From Massilia sp. Bi118 (lineage in GTDB: Bacteria > Pseudomonadota > Gammaproteobacteria > Burkholderiales > Burkholderiaceae_D), in NCBI RefSeq assembly GCF_918697865.1, contig NZ_CAKKMV010000007.1:186001-250000 (forward strand): DNA of 64,000 nucleotides. The letters are read 5' to 3'. The stretch's first letter is position 1, and each line of letters starts with the position of its first letter. The notes beneath the pieces were generated by a model. It was not told the DNA's origin and did no database searches. It saw only the letters and a list, made by a program, of their open reading frames with translations. The position numbers and the translations under genes are program-made. This document shows positions 1 to 10,886 of this stretch, one piece after another.

Positions 1-2
1 TC

Positions 3-1403
3 ATGTTAAAAACGCTCTACGACAAACTCTGGGACTCGCATGTCGTGCGTGCCGATGCTGATGGCACCACCGTGCTGTATATCGACCGTCACCTGGTTCA
101 CGAAGTGACCAGCCCCCAGGCCTTCGAAGGCCTGCGCGTGGCGGACCGCCCGCTATGGCGCACCTCCGCCAACCTTGCCGTAGCCGACCACAACGTGCCG
201 ACCACCGACCGCAGCCACGGCATCGCGGACCCGACCTCGCGCCTGCAGGTCGAAGCGCTCGACAGCAATGCGAAAGCCTTCGGCGTCACCTACTTCAACA
301 TGAACGACAAGCGCCAGGGCATCGTCCACGTGATCGGCCCGGAGCAGGGCGCCACGCTGCCCGGCATGACCGTGGTCTGCGGCGACTCGCACACCTCGAC
401 CCACGGCGCCTTCGGCTGCCTGGCGCACGGCATCGGCACCTCGGAAGTCGAGCACGTGATGGCCACGCAGACCCTGTTGGCGAAGAAGTCGAAATCCATG
501 CTGGTGCAGGTCGACGGCGCGCTGCCGGCCGGCGTCACCGCCAAGGACATCGTGCTGGCCGTGATCGGCAGGATCGGCACCGCAGGCGGCACCGGCTACG
601 CGATCGAATTCGCCGGCTCGACCATCCGCTCGCTGTCGATGGAAGGCCGGATGACGGTCTGTAACATGGCGATCGAGGCGGGCGCGCGCGCCGGCATGGT
701 GGCCGTGGACGACACCACCATCGACTACGTGAAGGGCCGTCCCTTCGCACCCGCCGGCCCGCAGTGGGAGCAGGCCGTCGGCTACTGGCGCACCCTGCAC
801 ACCGACCCGGGCGCGAAGTTCGACATGGTCGTGACCATCAACGCCGCCGAGATCCGTCCGCAGGTCACCTGGGGCACCTCGCCCGAGATGGTGACGACCG
901 TGGACGGCCGCGTGCCGGATCCGGACAAGGAACGCGACCCGGTCAAGCGCGACGCCATGGAAAAGGCGCTGGTCTACATGGACCTCAAGCCGAACACCCC
1001 GATCGAGGACATCCGCATCGACAAGGTCTTCATCGGCTCCTGCACCAACTCGCGCATCGAGGACCTGCGCGCCGCCGCCGCCATCGTGCGCGGCCGCCAG
1101 CGCGCCTCGAACGTGAAGCTGGCGATGGTGGTGCCGGGTTCGGGCCTGGTGAAGGAACAGGCCGAACGCGAAGGCCTCGATCAGATCTTCAAGGCCGCCG
1201 GCTTCGAATGGCGCGAACCGGGCTGCTCGATGTGCCTGGCCATGAACGCCGACCGCCTCGATCCGGGCGAGCGCTGCGCCTCGACCTCGAACCGCAACTT
1301 CGAAGGGCGGCAGGGGCAGGGCGGGCGTACGCACCTGGTGTCGCCGGCAATGGCGGCGGCGGCGGGGATCGCGGGGCACTTCGTCGACGTGCGCGCACTT
1401 TGA
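3..1403 (+). CDS. leuC: 3-isopropylmalate dehydratase large subunit
   Basis: With LeuD it isomerises 2-isopropylmalate to 3-isopropylmalate, the second step specific to leucine synthesis, in the cytoplasm. The 466 residues match the usual LeuC length. The three [4Fe-4S] ligands are visible as C347 (in IGSCTNSR) and C408/C411 (in PGCSMC), the spacing known for aconitase-family LeuC. The ATG lies at base 3, so the ribosome binding site is outside the window and an upstream start cannot be excluded, although [13 protein letters not shown] is a normal N-terminus. leuD and leuB follow, but a hairpin repeat and a small lipoprotein gene separate leuC from leuD. Confidence 0.97.
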   Translation: MLKTLYDKLWDSHVVRADADGTTVLYIDRHLVHEVTSPQAFEGLRVADRPLWRTSANLAVADHNVPTTDRSHGIADPTSRLQVEALDSNAKAFGVTYFNMNDKRQGIVHVIGPEQGATLPGMTVVCGDSHTSTHGAFGCLAHGIGTSEVEHVMATQTLLAKKSKSMLVQVDGALPAGVTAKDIVLAVIGRIGTAGGTGYAIEFAGSTIRSLSMEGRMTVCNMAIEAGARAGMVAVDDTTIDYVKGRPFAPAGPQWEQAVGYWRTLHTDPGAKFDMVVTINAAEIRPQVTWGTSPEMVTTVDGRVPDPDKERDPVKRDAMEKALVYMDLKPNTPIEDIRIDKVFIGSCTNSRIEDLRAAAAIVRGRQRASNVKLAMVVPGSGLVKEQAEREGLDQIFKAAGFEWREPGCSMCLAMNADRLDPGERCASTSNRNFEGRQGQGGRTHLVSPAMAAAAGIAGHFVDVRAL

Positions 1404-1432
1404 CCAAGGGCTGCTCGGCAGCAAGCAACTTC

Positions 1433-1471
1433 GGGGTCAGAGCCCACCCGAGAAAACCGGGCTCTGACCCC
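1433..1471. repeat. Family A hairpin repeat, copy 1
   Basis: A perfect 13-bp inverted repeat: GGGGTCAGAGCCC at 1433-1445 and GGGCTCTGACCCC at 1459-1471, with a 13-base loop. It starts 29 bases after the leuC stop and lies upstream of the small lipoprotein gene. There is no T-tract, so it does not look like a standard intrinsic terminator. The same arms recur near 1660, 8803, 8894 and 26268. The loop of this copy differs from the others. Confidence 0.85.
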
Positions 1472-1504
1472 TCCGGATACATGATCATCAAAACATAGGA
1501 AACC

Positions 1505-1627
1505 ATGAAAAAAGCAATCGCTCTCGCACTCATCGCATTCGTTGTCACTGGCTGCAATACCATTTCCGGCGTCGGCAAGGACGTGCAGAAGGTTGGCCAG
1601 GTCATCACGGGCGCGGGCGGCAAGTAA
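1505..1627 (+). CDS. Entericidin A/B-family small lipoprotein
   Basis: A 40-residue protein with a lysine start (MKKAIALALIAF) and a lipobox ending VVTGC, then a short Gly/Val/Lys tail containing VGKDVQKVGQ. This is the pattern of the entericidin family of small envelope lipoproteins. The mature lipoprotein would be about 23 residues, anchored by an acylated Cys at position 17. AGGAAA precedes the ATG by a few bases, supporting translation. It sits between leuC and leuD, flanked on both sides by family A hairpins. Toxin or antidote roles described for enterobacterial entericidins should not be assumed here. Confidence 0.85.
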   Translation: MKKAIALALIAFVVTGCNTISGVGKDVQKVGQVITGAGGK

Positions 1628-1659
1628 CGATTTACCGATTTGCACACGCCGCGAACTTC

Positions 1660-1726
1660 GGGGTCAGAGCCCCTTTAAAAGCAACACCGGGCTCTGACCC
1701 CTGCGGCAACACCGGGCTCTGACCCC
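1660..1726. repeat. Family A hairpin repeat, copy 2 with an extra arm
   Basis: GGGGTCAGAGCCC at 1660-1672 pairs with GGGCTCTGACCCC at 1689-1701. The loop is of the TTTAAAAGCAACACC type shared with other copies. A third arm, GGGCTCTGACCCC, repeats at 1714-1726 after a short spacer, so the left arm could pair with either right arm. The element ends 12 bases before the leuD ATG and therefore covers its ribosome-binding region. Confidence 0.85.
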
Positions 1727-1738
1727 TCCGGACAAACC

Positions 1739-2386
1739 ATGGAAAAATTCATCGTACAAGAAGGACTGGTGGCGCCGCTCGACCGCGCCAACGTCGATAC
1801 CGACGCCATCATCCCCAAGCAGTTCCTCAAGTCGATCCGCCGTACCGGCTTCGGCCCCAACCTGTTCGACGAGTGGCGCTATCTGGACCATGGCGAACCG
1901 GGCATGGAAAACAGCAAGCGTCCGGTCAATCCGGACTTCGTGCTGAACCAGCCGCGCTACGCCGGCGCCTCGATCCTGCTGGCCCGCAAGAACTTCGGCT
2001 GCGGCTCCTCGCGCGAGCACGCGCCCTGGGCCCTGCAGCAGTACGGCTTCCGCGCCATCGTCGCGCCGAGCTTCGCCGACATCTTCTTCAACAACTGCTA
2101 CAAGAGCGGTCTGCTGCCCATCGTGCTGAGCGAACAGCAGGTCGACCAGTTGTTCAATGAAGTGAAGGCCTTCCCCGGCTTCAAGCTGGTGGTGGACCTC
2201 GAGCAGCAGGTGATCCGCACGCCGGACGGCCAGCTGGGCTTCGAATTCGCGATCGACGACTTCCGCAAATACTGCCTGCTGAACGGCCTGGACGACATCG
2301 GCCTGACCCTGCGCCACGCCGACGAGATCCGCGCCTTCGAGGAACGCCACCTGCGCGCCCAACCCTGGCTCGCCAACACGATCTAA
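1739..2386 (+). CDS. leuD: 3-isopropylmalate dehydratase small subunit
   Basis: Small (swivel) subunit of isopropylmalate isomerase and partner of LeuC. At 215 residues it has the usual length. Family motifs are clear: [12 protein letters not shown] near residue 20 and the substrate-loop region [15 protein letters not shown] near residue 85. It is followed 12 bases later by leuB, so leuD-leuB are surely co-transcribed. No good Shine-Dalgarno precedes the ATG: the sequence there is the end of a family A repeat (CTCCGGACAAACC), so the repeat may influence its translation. Confidence 0.97.
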   Translation: MEKFIVQEGLVAPLDRANVDTDAIIPKQFLKSIRRTGFGPNLFDEWRYLDHGEPGMENSKRPVNPDFVLNQPRYAGASILLARKNFGCGSSREHAPWALQQYGFRAIVAPSFADIFFNNCYKSGLLPIVLSEQQVDQLFNEVKAFPGFKLVVDLEQQVIRTPDGQLGFEFAIDDFRKYCLLNGLDDIGLTLRHADEIRAFEERHLRAQPWLANTI

Positions 2387-2398
2387 GCAAGGAAACAC

Positions 2399-3469
2399 AT
2401 GAAGATTGCCATCCTGCCGGGCGACGGCATCGGTCCGGAAATCACGGCGCAAGCCGTCAAGGTCCTGAAGGCGCTGGGCGAATCCTTCGAGATGGAGAGC
2501 GCGGAAGTCGGCGGCGCCGGCTACGCGGCCCACGGCCATCCGCTGCCCGAGAAGACCCTGGCGCTGGCCAAGTCCGCCGACGCGGTGCTGTTCGGCGCCG
2601 TCGGCGACTACCAGTACGACAGCTTGGCCCGCGCGCTGCGCCCCGAGCAGGCCATCCTCGGCCTGCGCAAGGAGCTCGGCCTGTTCGCCAACCTGCGCCC
2701 GGCCATCCTGTACCCGGAACTGGCGGGCGCTTCGACGCTCAAGCCGGAAGTCGTGTCCGGCCTGGACATCCTGATCATCCGCGAGCTCACCGGCGACATC
2801 TATTTCGGCAAGCCGCGCGGCGTGCGCGAGTGCCCGGACGGTCCGTTCGCCGGCCAGCGCGAAGGCTTCGACACCATGCGCTATGCGGAAGGCGAGATCC
2901 GCCGCATCGCCCACGTCGCCTTCCAGGCAGCGCGCAAGCGCGGCTCGCGCGTGACCAGCGTCGACAAGGCCAACGTGCTGGAGACCTTCCAGTTCTGGCG
3001 CGACATCGTCACCGAAGTGCACAAGGATTACCAAGACGTCGAGCTCGAGCACATGTACGTCGACAACGCCGCGATGCAGCTGGTGCGCGCGCCGAAGAAG
3101 TTCGACGTCATCGTCACCGGCAACATGTTCGGCGACATCCTGTCGGACGCGGCGGCCATGCTGACCGGCTCGATCGGCATGCTGCCTTCGGCCTCGCTGG
3201 ATGCGAACAACAAGGGCCTGTACGAACCCTCGCACGGCTCGGCGCCGGACATCGCCGGCAAGGGCGTGGCGAATCCGCTGGCGACCATCCTGTCCGCCGC
3301 GATGATGCTGCGCTTCTCGCTCGGCAAGGCCGAGCAGGCGGACCGCATCGAGAACGCGGTCAAGGCCGTGCTGGCCCAGGGCCTGCGCACGCCGGACATT
3401 TTCGAGGAAGGCACGACGCGCGTCGGCACCGAACAGATGGGCGATGCGGTGGTCAACGCGTTGGCATAA
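2399..3469 (+). CDS. leuB: 3-isopropylmalate dehydrogenase
   Basis: NAD-dependent oxidative decarboxylation of 3-isopropylmalate to 2-ketoisocaproate, the third leucine-specific step. The 356 residues match the family. Visible signatures are GDGIGPEI at the N-terminus, the metal/substrate segment [15 protein letters not shown] near residues 240-255, and the NAD-binding loop [15 protein letters not shown] near residues 278-292. The start is supported by AAGGAAA just upstream. It is the last gene of the leu group; asd follows after a 71-base gap that contains a small hairpin. Confidence 0.97.
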   Translation: MKIAILPGDGIGPEITAQAVKVLKALGESFEMESAEVGGAGYAAHGHPLPEKTLALAKSADAVLFGAVGDYQYDSLARALRPEQAILGLRKELGLFANLRPAILYPELAGASTLKPEVVSGLDILIIRELTGDIYFGKPRGVRECPDGPFAGQREGFDTMRYAEGEIRRIAHVAFQAARKRGSRVTSVDKANVLETFQFWRDIVTEVHKDYQDVELEHMYVDNAAMQLVRAPKKFDVIVTGNMFGDILSDAAAMLTGSIGMLPSASLDANNKGLYEPSHGSAPDIAGKGVANPLATILSAAMMLRFSLGKAEQADRIENAVKAVLAQGLRTPDIFEEGTTRVGTEQMGDAVVNALA

Positions 3470-3490
3470 TCAAACGTTATGCGCGGTAAT

Positions 3491-3511
3491 CGTGGGCACC
3501 CCGTGCCCACG
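3491..3511. repeat. Perfect short hairpin between leuB and asd
   Basis: CGTGGGCAC (3491-3499) and GTGCCCACG (3503-3511) form a 9-bp perfect stem with a CCC loop. No run of T follows, so an intrinsic terminator is not supported. It may be a REP-type element or a processing hairpin limiting read-through from leu into asd. Confidence 0.6.
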
Positions 3512-3540
3512 AGCACAAATAGATAAAAGAGGAAATGGAA

Positions 3541-4665
3541 ATGAAACTAGTTGGTCTGGTTGGTTGGCGCGGCATGGTCGGCTCGGTGCTCATGAAGCGC
3601 ATGCAGGATGAGGGCGATTTCGACCACATCGAGCCGGTGTTCTTCACCACCTCGAACCCGGGCGGCGCTGCGCCGGCCATGGCGAAGAACGAGACCAAAC
3701 TGAAGAGCGCCACGGACATCGCCGAGCTGTCGAAGTGCGAGATCATCATCTCGTGCCAGGGCGGCGACTACACCACCGAAGTGTTCCCGCAGCTGCGTGC
3801 AGCCGGCTGGAACGGCTACTGGATCGACGCCGCCTCGACCCTGCGCATGAACGACGACGCCGTGATCGTGCTGGACCCGGTCAACCTGAACGTCATCAAG
3901 GATGCGATGACCCGCGGCGTGAAGAACTTCGTCGGCGGTAACTGCACCGTGTCCTGCATGCTGATGGGCCTGGGCGGCCTGTTCAAGCACGACCTCGTCG
4001 ACTGGATGACCTCCATGACCTACCAGGCGGCATCGGGCGGCGGCGCCCAGCACATGCGCGAACTGCTGACCCAGTTCGGCACCATCAACGCGGCCGTCAA
4101 GCCGCTGCTGGACGACCCGGCCTCGGCCATCCTCGAGATCGACCGCACCGTGCTGGCGACCCAGCATGGCATGTCGGCCGAGGAGACCAAACAGTTCGGC
4201 GTGCCGCTGGGCGGCAACCTGATCCCCTGGATCGACAAGGACCTGGGCAACGGCCAGTCGAAGGAAGAGTGGAAGGGCGGCGCCGAGACCAACAAGATCC
4301 TCGGCCGCAGCTCGGCGACGGGTAACGTCATCCCGGTGGATGGCCTGTGCGTGCGCATCGGTGCGATGCGCTGCCACTCGCAGGCGCTGACCATCAAGCT
4401 GAAGAAAGACGTGCCGCTGGACGAGATCAACGACATCATCGCCAGGGACAACCAGTGGGTGAAGTTCGTGCCGAACACGCGTGAAGACTCGATGCGCGAC
4501 CTGACCCCGGCCGCCGTCACCGGCAGCCTGACGATCCCGGTCGGCCGCGTGCGCAAGATGTCCATGGGCCCGGAATACATCTCGGCTTTCACCGTCGGCG
4601 ACCAGCTGCTGTGGGGCGCCGCCGAGCCGCTGCGCCGCATGCTGCGCATCGTACTGGACAAGTAA
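3541..4665 (+). CDS. asd: Aspartate-semialdehyde dehydrogenase
   Basis: Reduces aspartyl phosphate to aspartate semialdehyde, the branch-point intermediate for lysine/diaminopimelate, threonine and methionine. The 374-residue protein starts [15 protein letters not shown], the nucleotide-binding loop of the proteobacterial enzyme. The nucleophile is C135 in GGNCTVS, the same number as in E. coli, and the acid/base His lies in RCHSQALT near residue 279. The ATG at 3541 is preferred over the one at 3535 because GAGGAAATGG lies at proper spacing. A strong terminator follows. The pathway links to hom at 57.5 kb. Confidence 0.97.
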   Translation: MKLVGLVGWRGMVGSVLMKRMQDEGDFDHIEPVFFTTSNPGGAAPAMAKNETKLKSATDIAELSKCEIIISCQGGDYTTEVFPQLRAAGWNGYWIDAASTLRMNDDAVIVLDPVNLNVIKDAMTRGVKNFVGGNCTVSCMLMGLGGLFKHDLVDWMTSMTYQAASGGGAQHMRELLTQFGTINAAVKPLLDDPASAILEIDRTVLATQHGMSAEETKQFGVPLGGNLIPWIDKDLGNGQSKEEWKGGAETNKILGRSSATGNVIPVDGLCVRIGAMRCHSQALTIKLKKDVPLDEINDIIARDNQWVKFVPNTREDSMRDLTPAAVTGSLTIPVGRVRKMSMGPEYISAFTVGDQLLWGAAEPLRRMLRIVLDK

Positions 4666-4692
4666 GTCTGGCAAGTGTCGGGGTACAATGAG

Positions 4693-4715
4693 GGCGGCCT
4701 GCGGGCCGCCTTTTT
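4693..4715 (+). terminator. Intrinsic terminator after asd
   Basis: Stem GGCGGCC (4693-4699) / GGCCGCC (4704-4710) with a 4-base loop, followed by TTTTT at 4711-4715. It begins 28 bases after the asd stop and should end the leu-asd transcripts before fimV. Confidence 0.85.
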
Positions 4716-4836
4716 CATTGTGGTCGGCATGGCAATAGGTGCTAACGAAATGTTATGGTTTGAGCCAAAAAACATCAGTTCGCTGAATAGACCGTCTACA
4801 TATCTCACGGACGGTGAATGTTTCTCCCCGTAGAGC

Positions 4837-4865
4837 TTGCGTGCCATAGTGCATGATGCTATGTT
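4837..4865 (+). promoter_or_regulatory. Candidate fimV promoter
   Basis: TTGCGT (4837-4842), a 17-base spacer and TATGTT (4860-4865) resemble a sigma70 promoter lying after the asd terminator and about 75 bases before the preferred fimV start. The hexamers are imperfect, so this is a sequence-pattern guess. Confidence 0.35.
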
Positions 4866-4941
4866 GCCGAGACCACCGGGCTTGCCTCAGGTCCTGTTCA
4901 ACTCACTCAGTCGAATTATGCATTCCACTCACCGTCCCTCG

Positions 4942-7900
4942 ATGAAGTCGTCCGCGCTGAAGAAGCTCACCGCGGCGGTTGCCAGTGCGTTGGTTTTGAG
5001 CTCGGCCGTCCACGCGGCAGGCCTCGGCAAACTCACTGTGCTGTCTGCGCTCGGCCAGCCCCTGCGCGCCGAAATCGAGTTGACGGCGGTGTCCAGCGAG
5101 GAGGCAAGCGGCCTGGTGGCCAAGCTGGCCTCGCCGGAGGCCTTCCGCACCGCGAACATCGAATTCAACCCGGCCCTGCTGTCGCTGCGTTTCGCGGTCG
5201 AGCAGCGCAACGGCCGCCAGTTCATCCGCGTAAGCTCGACCCAGCCGCTGAATGAGCCCTTCGTCGACATGCTGCTGGAGCTGAGCTGGAATAACGGCCG
5301 CCTGGTGCGCGAATACACCTTCCTGCTCGACCCGGCCGAACTGCGCGCGACCCAGTCGGCGCAGGTGGCCTCGAACGAAGCGCCGCCGGCCGCGCGTCCG
5401 CGCACGGAAGCTCCTGCTGCAGCAGCGGCTGCGGCAGCCCCGGCGGCATCCGAACGTCCGCGCCGCGGCAGCCGCGCACGTGCCGAGGAGGGCGCCGCGC
5501 CGGCCCCCGCCGCCGGCAACGCATCCGCAGGCGCAGGCACAGCAGCGCCCGACCGCGGGACCGCGAAATACCGCGTCAAGCCGGGCGACAGCCTGGGCCG
5601 CATCGCCGCCCAGCTGAAGCCGGTCGACGTCTCGCTCGACATGATGCTGGTGGCGCTGTACCGCGCCAATCCGGACGCCTTCATCGGCAACAACATGAAC
5701 CGCCTGAAGTCGGGCCGTATCCTGTCGGTGCCGGACGCAGGCAGCGTGCAGTCGCTGAACGAGGGCGAGGCCCACGGCGTCGTGGTCGCCCACGCGGCCG
5801 ACTTCAATGCCTACCGCAACAAGCTGGCGGGCCAGGTCGGCGCCGCGGAACCGGTCAAGACGCCGTCGGCAGGCCAGAGCGCCGGCGGCAAGATCACCGC
5901 CAAGGTCGAGGAACGCCCGACGGCCGCCAACGAGTCCCAGGACCAGCTGCGCCTGTCGAAGGCGCCGGCGGGCGGCGCCGCTGCCGGCAAGGGCTCGACC
6001 ATGAGCACCGAGGACACCATCGCCAAGCAGCGCGAACTGGAAGAAGCCCAGAAGCGCGTGAAGGAGCTGGAGCAGAACGTCAACGATCTCGAGAAACTCG
6101 CGACCGTGAAGAGCAAGGGCGGCGCCGAGGCCCAGCAGAACGCAGCATCGACGGCTGCGCCGGCCGCGGCCCCGGCGGCACCGCAGGACAAGCCGGCCCA
6201 GAAGAAGCTGGCGACCATCAAGCCGGCCGCCAAGCCGGCCTCGCCGGTCGCCGAGCCGGGCCTGCTCGACTTCCTCTTGGATAACCTGCCGCTGCTCGGC
6301 GGCGGCGCGGCCGTGCTGCTGCTCGGCGGCCTGTTCGCTGCCCAGCGCCGCAAGAAGAAGGAAGTCAAGGCCGTCCCCGAACCCTCGATCCTGGGCGTGC
6401 CGACCGAACCGGCGCACTCGCTGTTCGCCGAGACCGGCGGCCAGAGCGTCGACACCAACAACAGCGTGTTCAACTCCAGCTTCGCGCCCTCGGCCAGCCA
6501 GCTCGACACCAACGAGGTCGACCCGGTGGCCGAAGCCGACGTCTACATCGCCTATGGCCGCGACGCTCAGGCCGAAGAGATCCTGAAGGAAGCGCTGCGC
6601 ACCCATCCGGAACGCTATCCGGTGCGCCTGAAACTGCTCGAGATCTACGCCGCCCGCAAGGACCAGCGCGCCTTCGAGACCCAGGCCGGTGAGCTGTACA
6701 GCATGACCCGCGGCCAGGGCGACGAATGGGCGCAGGCCGCCGCACTGGGCCTGTCCATCGATCCGCTGAACCCGCTGTACGCGGCCGGCAGCCCGCAGCC
6801 CGACGTCGTCCCGGCGCCGGGCGATGCGGCGCCTGCGCTGAGCTCGCACGACTTCGACGATGCCTTCGATGCCGACCGCACCGCGGTCCCGGCCGCTGCT
6901 GCCACCGCCGCCGGCGCCGTCGCCGCGCACGAGGCGATGAGCTTCGACCAGCACTTTGCGGACGCGATGAACACTGCGCAGCCGGCCATCCAGCCGGAAG
7001 CGGCCGCAGCCCCGGCCGAGGACGAGCACACCCTGGACTTCGATCTCGGCGGCCTGGCCTTCGAGCCGGTCCAGGCCGAGGAGAGCAAGCCGGCCGAGGC
7101 CGCGCATGACGATAACCTGCTCGACTTCGACATGGGCGGCTTCGATGCCGCGCCGGCCGTCACCCCGGCCGAGCCGGTGGCGGCGCATGCCGAAGCGGCG
7201 GAGGCCCCAGCCGCCGAGGAACCGCTCGACTTTTCCTTCGACATGGACTTCGGCGCCCCGGCCGCGAATCCGGTCCCCCAACCGGCCGTCCAGCCGCTCG
7301 AGACCGTGGACGACCTGACCTTCGGCGACTTCGACCTCGGCGATACCGTCCCGGGCGCAGGCGCAGCTTCGGAGATCGCCGCGGCGCCGGCGCCGGCCGC
7401 CGAATTCGCCAACAGCGACTTCGACATGGCCAACCTGGCCAGGGAATTCGACCTGCCGGCCATCCCGGCCGCGCCGGAAGAGACCAGCCCGGCCACCGAG
7501 CTGAAGGACCCGCTGTTCGACCTCGACACCATGGACTTTGGCCTGGCCGATGAGGTGAAGCCGGCGCAAGCCGAATCGCCGGCCCCGGCGCTGTCGCTGG
7601 AAGACGAACTGTTCGGCCTGCCGGACTTGCCGGACTTGCCGGCCGCGACCCCGGCCCCGGTCGAGACCGCGGACTACGCGCCGCACGACATGCTGGAACC
7701 GGCGAAGGTCGAGCCGGCCTTCGACCTCGGCGGCTTCGACCTCGACCTGCCGGGCGAGAGCAATGCGCTGCCCGATCTCGAGACCGTGGCGGCGCCTGCC
7801 GCTGCGCCGGTCGAACTGACGGCCGCGCACATGGAGATGGAAACCAAGCTGGATCTGGCCATCGCGTACCAGGAAATCGGCGACAAGGAGGGCGCGCGCG

Positions 7901-7980
7901 AGCTGCTCGAGGAAGTCATCAAGGGCGGCAACAGCGAACAGGTCACGAAGGCCAACGCGATGCGCGCACAGCTCGCGTGA
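4942..7980 (+). CDS. fimV: FimV/HubP-like polar peptidoglycan-binding protein
   Basis: A large inner-membrane protein of the FimV/HubP family, which organises cell poles and supports type IV pilus and type II secretion assembly. From the preferred start (MKSSALKKL) it has 1012 residues: a signal peptide ending near VHA, an N-terminal conserved domain (AGLGKLTVLSALGQPLRAEIEL), a LysM domain around residues 208-265 (YRVKPGDSLGRIA), a coiled coil near 360-390 and one transmembrane helix near 440-468. A long acidic Ala/Pro-rich region with DFDLGG-type repeats follows, then the C-terminal FimV helical domain (KLDLAIAYQEIGDKEGARELL). Upstream starts (4837, 4918) are open but would bury the signal peptide. 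The position between asd and truA is the usual one in Burkholderiales. Confidence 0.93.
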   Translation: MKSSALKKLTAAVASALVLSSAVHAAGLGKLTVLSALGQPLRAEIELTAVSSEEASGLVAKLASPEAFRTANIEFNPALLSLRFAVEQRNGRQFIRVSSTQPLNEPFVDMLLELSWNNGRLVREYTFLLDPAELRATQSAQVASNEAPPAARPRTEAPAAAAAAAAPAASERPRRGSRARAEEGAAPAPAAGNASAGAGTAAPDRGTAKYRVKPGDSLGRIAAQLKPVDVSLDMMLVALYRANPDAFIGNNMNRLKSGRILSVPDAGSVQSLNEGEAHGVVVAHAADFNAYRNKLAGQVGAAEPVKTPSAGQSAGGKITAKVEERPTAANESQDQLRLSKAPAGGAAAGKGSTMSTEDTIAKQRELEEAQKRVKELEQNVNDLEKLATVKSKGGAEAQQNAASTAAPAAAPAAPQDKPAQKKLATIKPAAKPASPVAEPGLLDFLLDNLPLLGGGAAVLLLGGLFAAQRRKKKEVKAVPEPSILGVPTEPAHSLFAETGGQSVDTNNSVFNSSFAPSASQLDTNEVDPVAEADVYIAYGRDAQAEEILKEALRTHPERYPVRLKLLEIYAARKDQRAFETQAGELYSMTRGQGDEWAQAAALGLSIDPLNPLYAAGSPQPDVVPAPGDAAPALSSHDFDDAFDADRTAVPAAAATAAGAVAAHEAMSFDQHFADAMNTAQPAIQPEAAAAPAEDEHTLDFDLGGLAFEPVQAEESKPAEAAHDDNLLDFDMGGFDAAPAVTPAEPVAAHAEAAEAPAAEEPLDFSFDMDFGAPAANPVPQPAVQPLETVDDLTFGDFDLGDTVPGAGAASEIAAAPAPAAEFANSDFDMANLAREFDLPAIPAAPEETSPATELKDPLFDLDTMDFGLADEVKPAQAESPAPALSLEDELFGLPDLPDLPAATPAPVETADYAPHDMLEPAKVEPAFDLGGFDLDLPGESNALPDLETVAAPAAAPVELTAAHMEMETKLDLAIAYQEIGDKEGARELLEEVIKGGNSEQVTKANAMRAQLA

Positions 7981-7990
7981 GGCCGGCCGG

Positions 7991-8788
7991 GTGACAAGAA
8001 TCGCATTGGGTGTCCAGTACATCGGCACCGACTGGAACGGGTACCAGAAACAACCATCGCGCGACACGGTCCAGGACCGGCTCGAAATCGCGCTCGAAAA
8101 ATTTGCCTGCACACCGATCGCCACCGCCTGCGCCGGCCGCACCGACGCCGGCGTGCACGCGATCGAGCAGGTCGTCCACTTCGATACGGAGCTCGACCGC
8201 CCGCCGCAATCCTGGGTGCGCGGCACCAACGCCTTCCTGCCGGATTCCATCGTGGTGCGCTGGGCGCACGTGGTCGCGCCGGATGCGGAAGGGCAGGACT
8301 TCCATGCGCGCTTCTCGGCCAGGTCCCGCACCTACCACTACGTGCTGTACAACCATTCGAACCCGTCGGCCCTGCTGGCCGGGCGCGCCGGCTGGGTGTT
8401 CCGTCCGCTGGACGTTGAGCGCATGCAGGAAGCGGCAAGGCACCTGATCGGCACCCACGATTTCAGCAGCTTCCGCGCTTCCGGCTGCCAGGCCAACACG
8501 CCCATCAAGCAGATGCACGAGCTGAACATCGTGCGCCATGGCGACGTGATCGTCTTCACGGTGCGCGCCTCCGCCTTCCTGCATCACATGGTGCGCAACA
8601 TCGTCGGCTCGCTGATCTATGTGGGCACCGGGCGCAACGAGCCGGGCTGGATGGCCGAGGTACTGGAAGCCCGCTCGCGCGACGCGGCGGCGCCGACCTT
8701 CATGCCGGACGGTTTGTATCTTGCTACAATCGACTACGATCCGAAGTGGGGGCTGCCGCAGGAGGCTGTTCAGCCGTTCTGCCTATAG
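7991..8788 (+). CDS. truA: tRNA pseudouridine(38-40) synthase
   Basis: Converts uridines 38-40 of the tRNA anticodon stem to pseudouridine. The 265-residue protein carries the catalytic motif GRTDAGVHA with nucleophile D52, and later YHYVLYN and FTVRASAFLHHMVRN segments typical of TruA. It uses a GTG start 11 bases after the fimV stop, so the two genes are probably co-transcribed. A compound family A repeat follows, before trpF. Confidence 0.96.
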   Translation: MTRIALGVQYIGTDWNGYQKQPSRDTVQDRLEIALEKFACTPIATACAGRTDAGVHAIEQVVHFDTELDRPPQSWVRGTNAFLPDSIVVRWAHVVAPDAEGQDFHARFSARSRTYHYVLYNHSNPSALLAGRAGWVFRPLDVERMQEAARHLIGTHDFSSFRASGCQANTPIKQMHELNIVRHGDVIVFTVRASAFLHHMVRNIVGSLIYVGTGRNEPGWMAEVLEARSRDAAAPTFMPDGLYLATIDYDPKWGLPQEAVQPFCL

Positions 8789-8802
8789 GGGTCATGCCTA
8801 TA

Positions 8803-8936
8803 GGGGTCAGAGCCCGGTGTTGCTTTCAAAGGGGCTCTGACCCCGGTGGTCAGTGGCAAGCTTCACTGCGGCTGCTCAAACGTCGGCAACTCCGGGGTCA
8901 GAGCCCTTTTTAAAACCAACACCGGGCTCTGACCCC
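8803..8936. repeat. Family A hairpin repeats, copies 3a and 3b in tandem
   Basis: Two complete hairpins lie between truA and trpF. Copy 3a is GGGGTCAGAGCCC (8803-8815) with GGGGCTCTGACCCC (8831-8844); its loop is the reverse complement of the usual AAAGCAACACC loop, so it is inverted. Copy 3b is GGGGTCAGAGCCC (8894-8906) with GGGCTCTGACCCC (8924-8936) in the standard orientation. Partial copies (ATAGGGGTCATG near 8786, GTGACCCC near 8941) flank them, which suggests repeated insertion or duplication. Confidence 0.85.
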
Positions 8937-8955
8937 TGCGGTGACCCCTGCAGCC

Positions 8956-9634
8956 ATGCAAAGAACCAGAATCAAAATCTGCGGCATCACCCGCGAACAA
9001 GACCTGCGCGCGGCAGTCGCCGCCGGCGCTGACGCCCTCGGCTTCGTGTTCTATCCGAAGAGCCCGCGCTACATCGCCCCCGCGCAGTTCGCCGCGCTGG
9101 CGCCCGCCGTGCCGCCCTTCGTCAGCGGCGTCGGCCTGTTCGTCAACGCCACCGTGGACGAGGTGCGCGAGGCGGTGAATGCCGGCCCGGTCGCACTGCT
9201 GCAATTCCACGGCGACGAAACGGCCGAGCAGTGCGCCGCCATCGCCGCTGTGGTGAAACGCCCCTTCGCGCGGGCTTTCCGCGTCAAACCCGACACAAGC
9301 GCTGGCGATTTGCTAGAATCGGAAGCTCAATACCGCGCCGCCAGCGCCTGGTTCTCGGGTCTGTTGCTCGACACCTGGGTCGATGCCTACGGCGGTGCAG
9401 GAAAGGTTTTCGATTGGTCTCTTATTCCAAAAGAGCTCGCGCCTCGGGTCGTTTTGAGTGGTGGCTTGAGCGTGCAAAACGTGACTAGCGCGGTGATGCG
9501 CGTACGCCCCTTTGCGGTCGACATCAGCAGTGGTGTCGAAGAAAGCAAGGGGATCAAGGATGCCCGCAAGATCGCCGCGTTCGTCGACGCGGTGCGGGCT
9601 GCCGATGCATCACCCGATATGAGCGAGTCACACC

Positions 9635-9651
<17 letters not shown>
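8956..9651 (+). CDS. trpF: Phosphoribosylanthranilate isomerase
   Basis: Amadori rearrangement of N-(5-phosphoribosyl)anthranilate in tryptophan synthesis. The 231-residue TIM barrel begins [16 protein letters not shown], with the catalytic Cys in KICGIT, and ends with the phosphate/acid segment [15 protein letters not shown]. The ATG at 8956 is preferred; an upstream GTG at 8941 would start inside the hairpin repeat. Its last 17 bases overlap the start of trpB, so the two are translationally linked. trpF is a separate gene here, not fused to trpC, as is usual in betaproteobacteria. Confidence 0.96.
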
Positions 9652-10867
<1,216 letters not shown>

Positions 10868-10886
10868 TAACAATAAGAGAGCACAC

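Noticed and set aside
4903-8331. Very long open frame on the minus strand opposite fimV (over 1100 codons)
   Set aside because: A high-GC shadow of the Ala/Pro/Asp-rich fimV frame: Arg/Gly/Val/Gln-rich composition, no domain motifs, and it crosses the fimV-truA boundary.
8725-8730. TACAAT near the truA 3' end as a trpF promoter
   Set aside because: No convincing -35, and the sequence is explained by coding constraint.
9313-9318. TAGAAT inside trpF as an internal promoter for trpB
   Set aside because: No suitable -35 at 16-18 bases, and trpF-trpB already overlap and are translationally coupled.
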